Assembly (NCBI RefSeq): GCF_002896965.1
Contig: NZ_LYMM01000073.1
Coordinates: forward strand, 62,001-126,000
Reading direction: 5' to 3'
Length of the DNA stretch: 64,000 nucleotides
DNA from: Novosphingobium guangzhouense
GTDB taxonomy: Bacteria; Pseudomonadota; Alphaproteobacteria; Sphingomonadales; Sphingomonadaceae
Shown piece after piece: positions 1 to 7,537 of the stretch. Position 1 is the stretch's first letter, and each line of letters opens with the position of its first letter. The position numbers and the translations under genes were made by a program. The notes under the pieces are model-generated. The model did no database searches and was not told the origin of the DNA. It was given only the letters and a program-made list of their open reading frames with translations.

Positions 1-952
1 CTGCCGGAAGGCCGGGCGGCATCATCATCGTGAATTGCGTAACCGGCGCCTGTTCGCGCAATGACCGGAAATGGGCGACGGCCTCTGCCGGGGTCAGGAT
101 TTGCAGGATGCCGCTGGCCTTGAACGCGTCAAGGGTCATCGGTTGAATCGCGGGACCGTCCAGCCCGATGGCCTTGTCCTCGTTCATCCAGGCGCCGTAG
201 CTGTTGTTGACGTGATGGAAGTGGGGCGCCAGTTCTTCCAGCGCGGCCTCCTTGTCCTGTGCCACCACCAGCATCAGCCCCTGCAGCCAGATCCGCGCCT
301 GTGCCGGGTCCTTGCCTGCCGCCATCAGCTTGTCGCGATAGAGCGGCCAGATTTCGGGATTGCCGAAGTAGCCGTCGCCATGGCGCGCCACCCGCTCCAG
401 CGCCTTTGGCGCGAAGCCGCCGATGTAGAGCGGGATGTGACCGCGACTGGAAAGCGGCGCGGCGCCGGCGCCGTGAAGGGTAAAGAAGCGCCCCGCGAAG
501 TCCACCGTCTCACCGGCCCAAAGGCGGCGCACGATCTCCAGAAATTCGTCGAACCGCGCGCCGCGCTTGGTGAAATCAAGTCCGTGCGCGGCATATTCGC
601 GGGCACGGTAGCCGATCGCCAGGCCCAGTTGCAGCCGCCCGCCCGAAAGACTGTCCAGCACCGCGCAGTCCTGCGCGAACCGCAGCGGCTCATACAGGGG
701 GCCAAGCGCGATGCCCGTACCCAGCCGCATCCGCCGGGTCCGCGCAGCCATCGCCGCCAGCGCGACGAGCGGCGAGGACATGTAGCCATCTTGCGCCAGA
801 TGGTGTTCGGGCACGAAGGCCCCATCGAAACCCAGCGCTTCGGTTTCCGCAACCACGTCAAGGATATCGGCATAGAGCGCTTCGGGCGGGCGGTGCCACG
901 CTGCCGGATTGCGGAAATCGTAGAGGTAGCTGAATTCCAGCCTGCCGGTCAT
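1..952 (-). CDS. LLM-class flavin-dependent oxidoreductase (3' end cut by window edge)
   Basis: The minus frame from the ATG at 952 stays open to base 1, giving at least 317 residues, so the C-terminus lies outside the window. The N-terminus reads MTGRLEFSYLYDFRNP, followed by EALGFDGAFVPEHH, LGTGIALGPLYEPLRFAQD and GGRLQLGLAIGYRAREYAAHG. These are the pattern of the bacterial-luciferase-like TIM barrel that uses FMN or F420. Family members are monooxygenases or dehydrogenases and the substrate cannot be read from sequence. The two long frames that overlap it are composition-driven shadows. No operon partner is visible, because marC downstream of its start is a separate minus-strand unit. Confidence 0.9.
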   Translation of the reverse strand, partial: MTGRLEFSYLYDFRNPAAWHRPPEALYADILDVVAETEALGFDGAFVPEHHLAQDGYMSSPLVALAAMAARTRRMRLGTGIALGPLYEPLRFAQDCAVLDSLSGGRLQLGLAIGYRAREYAAHGLDFTKRGARFDEFLEIVRRLWAGETVDFAGRFFTLHGAGAAPLSSRGHIPLYIGGFAPKALERVARHGDGYFGNPEIWPLYRDKLMAAGKDPAQARIWLQGLMLVVAQDKEAALEELAPHFHHVNNSYGAWMNEDKAIGLDGPAIQPMTLDAFKASGILQILTPAEAVAHFRSLREQAPVTQFTMMMPPGLPA

Positions 953-1058
953 GCAGCCTTCTCCGCCGTTTTATGGTGTCGGCGCAAGATTAGAGGCGGT
1001 CGCCCCGGCGGCAAGGCGGCGGCAAGGCGCGGGGGCGATATCGGGCGGCGATGAATTC

Positions 1059-1697
1059 TCAGCCCAGTTGCAGCGTCGCCTTGACCCCGTCGATCACGTA
1101 CTGCGCAGCCAGAGCGGCCAGCAGGACGCCCAGCAGGCGGGTGATGACCGCCTCCACCTTGTCGCCCAGAACCTTCATCAGCGGACCCGCGGCAGCCAGC
1201 GCCGCGAAGGCCAGCATCATGACGGCAACCATCGCGCCAAGGATCGTCAGCGTCTGTTCGGTGCCGTGCGCACGGCTGGTCAGCAGCATCATCGTGGCGA
1301 TGGAGCCCGGCCCTGCCAGCATCGGCATCGCCATCGGGAAGACCGACACGTCTTCAACCTCGGGCGTGACGGCGTTGTGGGCGATGATCTTCTCCGCCCG
1401 CTCCTCACGCCGCTGGGTGCGCTTTTCAAAGACCATGTCGATGGCGATCATGAACAGCATGATGCCCCCGGCGATGCGGAAGGCGTCCAGTTCGATATGC
1501 AGGGCGTTCAGCAGCGTCTTGCCGAACAGCGCGAAGACGACAAGGATGATCGCCGCGATCAGGCAGGCGCGCGCGGCCATGGCGATCGCCTGCGAACGGC
1601 TCGCCCCGGCGGACAGCCCGGCATAGATGGGCGCGCAGCCGGGCGGGTCGATAACGACGAAAAGCGTGACGAAGGCGCTGAGGAAAAGCTCGTACAT
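1059..1697 (-). CDS. MarC family integral membrane protein
   Basis: This 212-residue protein is almost entirely hydrophobic and starts MYELFLSAFVTLFVVIDPPG. The early VIDPPGCAPIY segment and the later PMAMPMLAGPGSI segment are the two duplicated-half signatures of the MarC/NAAT family, with about six membrane spans. The length is typical. MarC proteins sit in the inner membrane; despite the name, a role in multidrug resistance has not held up and the true substrate is unknown. It ends about 100 bp from the start of the LLM oxidoreductase and starts just downstream of the secreted protein ending at 1708, so it may be the last gene of the folD transcript. Confidence 0.9.
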   Translation of the reverse strand: MYELFLSAFVTLFVVIDPPGCAPIYAGLSAGASRSQAIAMAARACLIAAIILVVFALFGKTLLNALHIELDAFRIAGGIMLFMIAIDMVFEKRTQRREERAEKIIAHNAVTPEVEDVSVFPMAMPMLAGPGSIATMMLLTSRAHGTEQTLTILGAMVAVMMLAFAALAAAGPLMKVLGDKVEAVITRLLGVLLAALAAQYVIDGVKATLQLG

Positions 1698-1707
1698 CCG
1701 GCCTATC

Positions 1708-2397
1708 CTAACCTTGCGGCGTCACCTTGTCCTGCAGGATCGTCTCGAACTGTGCACCATTCCACAGTTGTACGCTGACGGTGCGCGCATCGTTGCTTGA
1801 AAGCACCGTGACGTTCCAGCGCAAGGTGCCGTCAAGCGAGTTACCGCCGGTGAACGTGCGTGCGTCCTCAGGCGGGGTGACGGACGGCGGTGCATCGGGA
1901 TGACGGCCGCATTTCGCAACCCGCGCGGTCAGCATCTCGGGTTCGGGCAGCGCAGCGGGCAGCGTGTCGCCGTGGTCCAGAACCCAGCGATATTCGCCCT
2001 TCTTCTGGCGTTTCCAGATGGTGGTGTACCAGCCGACCGAACCGTCCGGCCGCTGCCACGCACCCTTGGTGACGCCCAGCGTGCCGTCGCAGCTCATCCA
2101 GACCTGATGGGGATCCCACTGCACGGGCGCGGCAGGCTCCTTCTGCATCTTGAGCCAGTCCTGCGCCTGCACTTCCTGCGGCACGAACATGAGCGCGGTA
2201 TCGTCCGCAAATTCGCGGAACGCCTTCCACTGCCCCTTGTCCCGCGCAAGCCGGGCGAAGGCGATCTCCTCTGCAACGAGGGCGCTGGGGTTGGCGGTGC
2301 CGGCGCCCGGCGGCAGGCGGCGCTTGGGCCTCGCGTCGGTCTGGACCGAGGCCGTCAGGGCAGCCACCAGCACCAGACCGAGCGCGAGGCGCTTCAA
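1708..2397 (-). CDS. Secreted protein of unknown function, TTG start overlapping folD stop
   Basis: The proposed start is a TTG at 2397-2395 whose last two bases lie in the folD stop codon (TTGA overlap). This start places a clean signal peptide at the N-terminus (MKRLALGLVLVAALTASVQTDA). The upstream part of the open frame has folD shadow composition. The mature part, about 205 residues, is Trp-rich and polar (VGWYTTIWKRQKKGEYRWVLD). It resembles the NTF2-like/DUF4440 class only loosely, so I give no function. The coupling to folD suggests co-translation. Confidence in the gene is high, in the start moderate. Confidence 0.75.
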   Translation of the reverse strand: MKRLALGLVLVAALTASVQTDARPKRRLPPGAGTANPSALVAEEIAFARLARDKGQWKAFREFADDTALMFVPQEVQAQDWLKMQKEPAAPVQWDPHQVWMSCDGTLGVTKGAWQRPDGSVGWYTTIWKRQKKGEYRWVLDHGDTLPAALPEPEMLTARVAKCGRHPDAPPSVTPPEDARTFTGGNSLDGTLRWNVTVLSSNDARTVSVQLWNGAQFETILQDKVTPQG

Positions 2398-3287
2398 AGC
2401 GCGTTCTCGTCGAAGGGAAGGCCCGCGTTGCGGTGGGCAGCGACGATGGTGTTGCGCAGCAGCACCGCGATCGTCATCGGCCCCACCCCGCCCGGAACCG
2501 GCGTGATTGCCCCCGCGACATTGGCGGCAGAGGCGAAATCGACGTCGCCCACCAGCTTCGTCTTGCCCTCTTCCGCGCCGGATACGCGGTTGATGCCCAC
2601 ATCGATCACGGTCGCGCCGGGCTTGAGCCAATCACCCTTGACCATTTCGGGACGGCCGACCGCCGCCACCACGATATCGGCCCGGCGCACCACTTCGGCC
2701 AGGTCCTTCGTGCGGCTGTGGGCCACGGTGACCGTGCAGCTTTGTGCGATCAGCAGCTGCGCCATCGGCTTGCCGACGATGTTCGAGCGCCCGATCACCA
2801 CCGCGTCGAGGCCCGAAAGCGAGCCCAGCCTGTCCTTCAGCAGCATCACGCAGCCCAGCGGCGTGCAGGGCACGAAGCCCGGCAGGCCGGTTGCCAGACG
2901 CCCGACATTGACGACGTGGAAACCGTCGACGTCCTTGTCCGGGTTGATCGTGGCGATGACCTTCTGCTCGTTGATGTGCGCGGGCAGCGGTAGCTGGACA
3001 AGGATGCCGTCCACCGCCGGGTCGTTGTTGAGCTGCTCCACCACGGCCAGCAGGTCCGCCTCGGACGTGTCGGCGGGCAGCTTGTGTTCGAAGCTGTTCA
3101 TCCCCGCGGCCAGGGTCTGCTTGCCCTTGTTGCGCACGTAGACCTGGCTTGCGGGGTCTTCGCCCACCAGCACCACGGCCAGCCCCGCCTTGCGGCCGGT
3201 CTTCGCCTCGAAGCCCACCGCAGCGGTGCCGACACGTGCGCGCAGCCCTTCGGCGAAGGCCTTTCCGTCGATGATAGCGGCGCTCAT
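2394..3287 (-). CDS. folD: Bifunctional methylenetetrahydrofolate dehydrogenase/cyclohydrolase FolD
   Basis: The 297-residue product interconverts 5,10-methylene-, methenyl- and 10-formyl-tetrahydrofolate with NADP+ in the cytosol, supplying one-carbon units. Diagnostic segments are YVRNKGK near residue 50 (the catalytic Tyr...Lys pair), DGILVQLPLP, the DKDVDGFH loop, the Rossmann segment VVIGRSNIVGKP and the C-terminal PGGVGPMT signature. Length and motif spacing match the family. Its ATG overlaps the yggT stop by one base (TGATG), so the two are probably translated together. Its own stop overlaps the next gene. Confidence 0.97.
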   Translation of the reverse strand: MSAAIIDGKAFAEGLRARVGTAAVGFEAKTGRKAGLAVVLVGEDPASQVYVRNKGKQTLAAGMNSFEHKLPADTSEADLLAVVEQLNNDPAVDGILVQLPLPAHINEQKVIATINPDKDVDGFHVVNVGRLATGLPGFVPCTPLGCVMLLKDRLGSLSGLDAVVIGRSNIVGKPMAQLLIAQSCTVTVAHSRTKDLAEVVRRADIVVAAVGRPEMVKGDWLKPGATVIDVGINRVSGAEEGKTKLVGDVDFASAANVAGAITPVPGGVGPMTIAVLLRNTIVAAHRNAGLPFDENAL

Positions 3288-3580
3288 CAGTAGCCTGCCA
3301 TGGCAAGGTTGCCGAAGATGATCTGCAGGATCTTGAGGCCGATGATCAGTACCATCGGCGAAAAGTCGATCGCGCCGGTATTGGGCATGATCTTGCGGAT
3401 CGGCCGCAGCATCGGGTCAAGGATCGCATTCAGCGCGGTATAGAGCGCCGAGACGAACTGGTTGTGCATGTTGACCACGTTGAACGCGATCAGCAGGCCG
3501 AGCACGAACTGCACGATCACCACGAAGACGATGATGTCGATCAGGTAGCTGACGATCTGGAAAATGGTGAGGAACAGCAA
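3287..3580 (-). CDS. YggT family membrane protein (TTG start)
   Basis: The product has two hydrophobic blocks, FLTIFQIVSYLIDIIVFVVI and a C-terminal one, separated by DPMLRPIRKIMPNTGAIDFSP, the YggT signature around its conserved P-x-R-R/K-x-P turn. An upstream ATG at 3646 is possible. However, a strong AAGGAG lies six bases before a TTG at 3580, and starting there gives 97 residues, the usual family size. The family is linked to membrane protein organisation, osmotic shock tolerance and cell division in other bacteria; the exact role here is not known. It is the first gene of the yggT-folD pair. Confidence 0.88.
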   Translation of the reverse strand: MLFLTIFQIVSYLIDIIVFVVIVQFVLGLLIAFNVVNMHNQFVSALYTALNAILDPMLRPIRKIMPNTGAIDFSPMVLIIGLKILQIIFGNLAMAGY

Positions 3581-3785
3581 AGCCGGCTCCTTGAAAGGCA
3601 AACAGACGTTCGGGACCGCAAGTGTTCGCACCCGCAGCAGGTTCATGCGCGCGCTGATAGCCGAGCGGGTGGCCGGTGGGCAAGGGCGCGTCTGCAGGCG
3701 TTGATCGCAGATCGACCGGCGAGCGGACAGCGGGGGGTTTTACAGGCCAAGCCCGAGCGGAGCCGGGAGGTTTGTGCCCCCCCTT

Positions 3786-4349
3786 TTACTGCGTGAGGGT
3801 GGACGTCCGCTCGATCCGCCAGTTGAGCTGCAGGTCGCTGGCCCCCGGCACATCGTTTACGCGGTGCAGCACGATGGTGCCGCGCTTGGACGGGCGGCCA
3901 TCGCCGAAATCGACCACGATCGGCGCTTCGTAATAGAGCGAGCCCGCCGCCCGTTCCATGTCGCCCTTGCCGACTGCAAGACGCGGGTTGGCGCCGTCGA
4001 ATTCGGCCTGCAGCTTCTGCGCGGTCATCTGCGCGTCAAGGCTCCATGCCTGAGCGCCTGCGTCCCAGTCCCCGACGCGCACGGCGCTGACGTAGTAGCG
4101 CAGCAGCCGTTCGGGATCGCGGCGCTCGTTCAGCGCGCCGGTGTCCAGTGAAGCAGCGGCAGGAGCGGGGGCGGAGGTTGCGCTGTCCACCGGACCTGCA
4201 TCGACCACCGCATCGGTCGCATCCACCTCTGCGCTCGCACTGTCGAGCACGGCCGGGTCCTCGCCTGCCTTGCCGCAGGCGGCAAGCGCCAGCAGCGAAC
4301 CCGAGAGCAGGCCGGAAAGCAGAACGGTCAGGACAGCTTTGGTGCGCAT
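3786..4349 (-). CDS. Putative lipoprotein of unknown function
   Basis: The ATG at 4349 begins a 187-residue protein with a lipoprotein signal (LLSGSLLALAACGKAG, predicted lipidated Cys in LAAC). An Asp/Ala/Pro-rich, low-complexity linker to about residue 75 follows. The C-terminal domain contains RLLRYYVSAVRVGDWDAGAQAWS and GTIVLHRVNDVPGASDLQLNWRIERT. That domain recalls small envelope proteins of sphingomonads, but I recognise no named family. It is probably anchored in the outer or inner membrane facing the periplasm. It follows argB on the same strand with an 80-bp gap. Confidence 0.8.
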   Translation of the reverse strand: MRTKAVLTVLLSGLLSGSLLALAACGKAGEDPAVLDSASAEVDATDAVVDAGPVDSATSAPAPAAASLDTGALNERRDPERLLRYYVSAVRVGDWDAGAQAWSLDAQMTAQKLQAEFDGANPRLAVGKGDMERAAGSLYYEAPIVVDFGDGRPSKRGTIVLHRVNDVPGASDLQLNWRIERTSTLTQ

Positions 4350-4428
4350 GTGGTCGGCATTACCTTTCTTTTCGTGGTTCCCCCCACGCCAAATTGTCCC
4401 AACGCCAAATTGTCCCGGCTTCAGCGGC

Positions 4429-5328
4429 CTATCCGGCGCGGATGAGTGTTCCTGCGCCTTCCTGCGTGAATATTTCCAGCAACATGGCATGCGAAACCCG
4501 TCCGTCAAGGACGACCGCCGCTTCGCACCCGGCCTCCACCGCATGAATGCAGGTTTCCAGCTTGGGGATCATCCCGCCCGAAATCGTGCCGTCTTCCTTC
4601 AGGCCCGCGATCGCGGCGGGGGTAAGGTCAGTCATCAGCTTGCCCTGCTTGTCGAGCACGCCGGGCACGTCGGTCAGCAGGAACAGGCGCGATGCACCCA
4701 GCGCTGCGGCGATGGCGCCCGCCATCGTATCGGCGTTGACGTTGTAGGTGCCGCCGTCCGGTCCGGCCGCGATCGGCGCGATTACCGGGATCATCCCGGC
4801 GCCCGAAATCGTCTCGATCACCTTGGTGTCGATATGTTCGGGTTCGCCCACGAAGCCAAGGTCGACGACCTGTTCGATCAGGCTGTCCGGGTCCTTCTTG
4901 GTGCGCTGCACCTTGCGCGCGGTGACCATGCCGCCGTCCTTGCCGGAGACACCCATCGCCCTGCCGCCCGCCTTGGCGATCCAGCCGACGATTTCCTTGT
5001 TGATCGCGCCCGACAGGACCATCTCGGCCACTTCGGCGGTCGCCTTGTCGGTTACGCGCAGGCCGTCGATGAACTGGCTTTCGACGCCGACCTTCTTGAG
5101 CATGGCGCCGATCTGCGGCCCGCCGCCGTGCACGACGACGACGTTGATGCCCACCGCTTTCAGCAGCACCACGTCCTCTGCGAAGTCCACCGCCTTTTCG
5201 GGATCGCCCATCGCGTGGCCGCCGTATTTGACCACGAAAGTGCGCCCCGCATATCGCTGCATGTAGGGCAGCGCATCGACGAGGGTTTCGGCCTTGGCCA
5301 GCAGGGCGGGATGGTGCGGATTCGACAT
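4429..5328 (-). CDS. argB: Acetylglutamate kinase ArgB
   Basis: ArgB phosphorylates N-acetyl-L-glutamate, the second step of arginine biosynthesis. The 299-residue sequence has the amino-acid-kinase hallmarks: FVVKYGGHAM near residue 31, VVVVHGGGPQIG (the nucleotide/substrate glycine loop), NVNADTMAGAIA and GGMIPKLETCIHAVEAG in the C-terminal half. The length agrees with alphaproteobacterial ArgB. In related genomes argB sits close to yihA/yidC; here about 8 kb of other genes lie between them. No regulatory element was recognised upstream. Confidence 0.97.
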   Translation of the reverse strand: MSNPHHPALLAKAETLVDALPYMQRYAGRTFVVKYGGHAMGDPEKAVDFAEDVVLLKAVGINVVVVHGGGPQIGAMLKKVGVESQFIDGLRVTDKATAEVAEMVLSGAINKEIVGWIAKAGGRAMGVSGKDGGMVTARKVQRTKKDPDSLIEQVVDLGFVGEPEHIDTKVIETISGAGMIPVIAPIAAGPDGGTYNVNADTMAGAIAAALGASRLFLLTDVPGVLDKQGKLMTDLTPAAIAGLKEDGTISGGMIPKLETCIHAVEAGCEAAVVLDGRVSHAMLLEIFTQEGAGTLIRAG

Positions 5329-5408
5329 GAGGGGGCTAATACCCCCCCGCGCGCAATTTTGAACCCGCTTAACGTGATTTTTTCGGCGTAATCGTGCCGT
5401 TTATCGGC

Positions 5409-6071
5409 TCAGGAATCCAGTTTCCTGCCCAGCTTCACGAAGAACCAGATGAACGGCGGCACCATGATCGTCGAAAGCACCAGCTTGGAAATGATCTGGC
5501 CTTCCATGATCTGCACGATCGGCAGACCCGTTCCGGCGAAGGAAATGGTGATGAACAGCACGGTGTCGATCACCTGCGACAGCATCGAGGCGATCCACGC
5601 GCGCACCAGCAGCAGCTTGCCGCCAGCCTGCGACAGCCTGGAAAAGATCAGCACGTTCAGCGTCTGCGACACGCCGTAGGAGATCAGCCCGGCGAACTGC
5701 ATCCGCGCGCCCTGCCCCAGCAGCCGCGCATAGGCTTCCTGATCGCCCCAGAACGCGGCGGGCGGCACCACATGGATCACGAAAGTCAGCAGCACCATCG
5801 ATACGATCAGCGGGATGAAGCCGAAACGCACCAGCCTGTTGGCAGTGTCCGGCCCATGCAGTTCCGCGATCGCGCTGGACAGCACCACCAGCAGCAGGAA
5901 GGCAAAGATCCCCGATTCGACCGCCAGATCCCCCAGCACCGGCCAGTGGCCAAGCGATGCCAGCTTGGTTCCCAGCACCCCCGCCAGCACGACGAGGCCG
6001 CCGTAGAGCAGCGAGAAAACGAAAAGCGATCGGGTGATGATGGGCGCAGGCGCAGTGACGGGTCGATCCAT
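5409..6071 (-). CDS. Queuosine precursor transporter (VUT/YhhQ family)
   Basis: From the ATG at 6071 the protein has 220 residues and six predicted membrane helices. The diagnostic segment is ARMQFAGLISYGVSQTLNVLIF followed by LVRAWIASMLSQVIDTVLFITISFAG, where SQxxDT is a hallmark of the VUT family that imports preQ0/preQ1 for tRNA queuosine modification. The longer open frame upstream is repeat-derived sequence and is excluded. A symbol is not assigned because family members also import other precursors. It is separated from argB by about 80 bp and may have its own promoter in the repeat-rich region upstream. Confidence 0.88.
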   Translation of the reverse strand: MDRPVTAPAPIITRSLFVFSLLYGGLVVLAGVLGTKLASLGHWPVLGDLAVESGIFAFLLLVVLSSAIAELHGPDTANRLVRFGFIPLIVSMVLLTFVIHVVPPAAFWGDQEAYARLLGQGARMQFAGLISYGVSQTLNVLIFSRLSQAGGKLLLVRAWIASMLSQVIDTVLFITISFAGTGLPIVQIMEGQIISKLVLSTIMVPPFIWFFVKLGRKLDS

Positions 6072-6165
6072 CGCCCCCCTGTAACGGGCAATGCGCCTTT
6101 GGACTAGGGCGTTTGCGCCGAATGCCCGGCCTGCAGAAATGCGGGCATCCCGGCGCCCGGCCTGA

Positions 6166-6393
6166 GGGGCTTCGACAGGCTCAGCCGGAGCGGGTTCGAG
6201 AGGTCTGATTTGGGTGAATTGGTGCAAGTTCTTTTTCACCGCGTCGTCACGCTGAACTTGTTTCAGGGTGACGGCGGATCTGGATGGGAATTGCCGTTGC
6301 CGCCCCCACACCGCTCATGCTGAGCCTGTCGAAGCATGGGAGCACAGCGCCCCGCCTCGGGGCCTTCGACAAGCTCAGGCTGAGCGGTATGGG
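6166..6393. repeat. Cluster of sphingomonad-type intergenic inverted repeats
   Basis: The gene-free interval 6072-6424 holds four related elements. One is TTCGACAGGCTCAGCC at 6171-6186. A hairpin at 6245-6273 has CGTCAC/CTGAA arms around CTTGT. Another copy at 6311-6340 contains CTGAGCCTGTCGAAG, and one at 6363-6393 contains TTCGACAAGCTCAGGCTGAG. The last two are inverted relative to each other and can fold into one long stem. Such TTCGACAAGCTCAGG elements recur between genes in sphingomonad genomes and resemble REP/BIME units. They may act as mRNA-stabilising hairpins. No gene was seen in the interval. Confidence 0.8.
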
Positions 6394-6424
6394 GGCGGCT
6401 TTGGGTGGGAAGCGGACGAAATGA

Positions 6425-6856
6425 TCAGGATAGACCTAGGAGCCTACGCCAGAAACTTGGCCTTACCGCAGGGGCGACTTGGCCGGGCAACCATATCTCA
6501 GCGTCACTGCCACTCGCGTCGAAGAAGCCGACTCCGGCAGCCTCTGCGGCGGCCCTGACAGCCCTGTAGGCCGCCTCAGCCTGCGACCACGCAAATGCGA
6601 CGTAAATAACTGACTGACCAACCGAATAGTCGGACACTTTCGGATCATCGAGGTCTTCTGACGCGTCGGGACCATTCATTGGCGGGAAATACGCTGCCAT
6701 TGCCTCATACCACTGCCGCAGCTTTGGTGTGGTGACAGCCGGATCATCATAGCCGTGGCCCTCCGTCCATTCGGTTTGCTGTTCGTACCATATGAGGAAT
6801 TCGGCTTTTGAAGCGGGCGCAGCCGCAGGTTCAAAAACCATTAGATCATAGCTCAT
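6425..6856 (-). CDS. Conserved hypothetical protein
   Basis: The 143-residue cytosolic protein begins MSYDLMVFEPAAAPASKAEF and contains FLIWYEQQTEWTEGHGY and YSVGQSVIYVAFAWSQAEAA. It has no signal peptide or membrane span. The N-terminal MSYDLMVF pattern recurs in small hypothetical proteins of many bacteria, some next to toxin or immunity genes, but no function can be named. It lies between two repeat regions with no operon partner. Codon use is like that of its neighbours. Confidence 0.75.
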   Translation of the reverse strand: MSYDLMVFEPAAAPASKAEFLIWYEQQTEWTEGHGYDDPAVTTPKLRQWYEAMAAYFPPMNGPDASEDLDDPKVSDYSVGQSVIYVAFAWSQAEAAYRAVRAAAEAAGVGFFDASGSDAEIWLPGQVAPAVRPSFWRRLLGLS

Positions 6857-6985
6857 CTGATCGCCCCCTTTTCATTGCTGCTACCCTATTCCTGCATTTA
6901 GGCGTCTGCAAAGGGGCGCAAGCCGCCTCTCCCCCACGCAATGTAACCCCGCGCAATCCATGCCGCTCCATGCTAGGCGCGCGAA

Positions 6986-7183
6986 ATGACCGAAGACGAA
7001 GATACCGCGCTCACCCGCCCCCAGCGCCGCCTGCTGCGCCGCCTCTACAATGGCCGGACGGAGCCCATCGTCGCCGACGACAAGCCTTTCCTTACCTACA
7101 AGGAGGCCAGCCGCTACCTGCTGTCGCTTGACGGCGAGGCGCGGGAAGCGGCCTATCTCGAAATGAAGCGGCAGGCGGGATAG
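6986..7183 (+). CDS. Small hypothetical protein
   Basis: This 65-residue acidic/basic protein (MTEDEDTALTRPQRRLLRRL...EMKRQAG) has the look of a small soluble sphingomonad protein. It carries LTYKEASRYLLSLDGEAREAAYLEMK, which is predicted helical. It is divergent from the gene ending at 6425 and lies just before the AAGGTGACAC array. No known domain is recognised. The call rests on coding-like composition and a plausible ATG only. Confidence 0.6.
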   Translation: MTEDEDTALTRPQRRLLRRLYNGRTEPIVADDKPFLTYKEASRYLLSLDGEAREAAYLEMKRQAG

Positions 7184-7254
7184 CTTTCCTACAGCCGCGC
7201 CGGGGTGATAGTTTGCCACCATCACGCCTCGCCAGAACGCTCCCCCTTTCCTCT

Positions 7255-7419
7255 GCAAGGTTACACCCTGCGCCCTGCAAGGTGACACCCCACATCCCGC
7301 AAGGTGACACATCGCTGCTCCAAGGTGACACATTTCCGGCGCAAGGTGACACTTTCAGGCCCCAAGGTGACACTTTCCCCCGCAAGGTGACACCTTTTCC
7401 CCCTGGACCGTGTCACCTG
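7255..7419. repeat. Seven-copy array of a 12-bp motif with ~21-bp period, plus one inverted copy
   Basis: GCAAGGTGACAC or a one-base variant occurs at 7255, 7277, 7299, 7320, 7341, 7362 and 7382. The start-to-start distances are therefore 22, 22, 21, 21, 21 and 20 bp, two helical turns. An inverted GTGTCACCTG lies at 7410. The sequences between copies differ, so what is conserved is the motif and its phase, as expected of a row of protein-binding sites. The array fills most of the 353-bp gene-free region 7184-7537, upstream of the nucleoside transporter. Short frames across it read QGDTF-type repeats but are judged artefacts. Confidence 0.85.
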
Positions 7420-7537
7420 TGTAAACCTGTCAAGTTGAGCGGGGCTCCGCCGCGAAACCCTCTAGCCCTGCGCGGCTTGCCCCTCTAGGGTCGGCGGCTG
7501 TTTCCCCCCTTTCCTTCTCCCGGAGCCAAGTGCCTCG

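Noticed and set aside
71..1054. 327-residue plus-strand frame over the LLM oxidoreductase
   Set aside because: It is antisense to a recognisable luciferase-like protein and shows only Arg/Gly/His-rich shadow composition.
7255..7419. CRISPR array
   Set aside because: Repeats are 12 bp and spacers 8-10 bp, far too short, and no cas gene is nearby.
7213..7488. Plus-strand frame with QGDTF repeats, and minus frames with KVSP repeats
   Set aside because: The repeats are the 21-bp DNA boxes read in frame; both strands read through, the phase shifts with 20-22 bp spacing, and no ribosome site is present.
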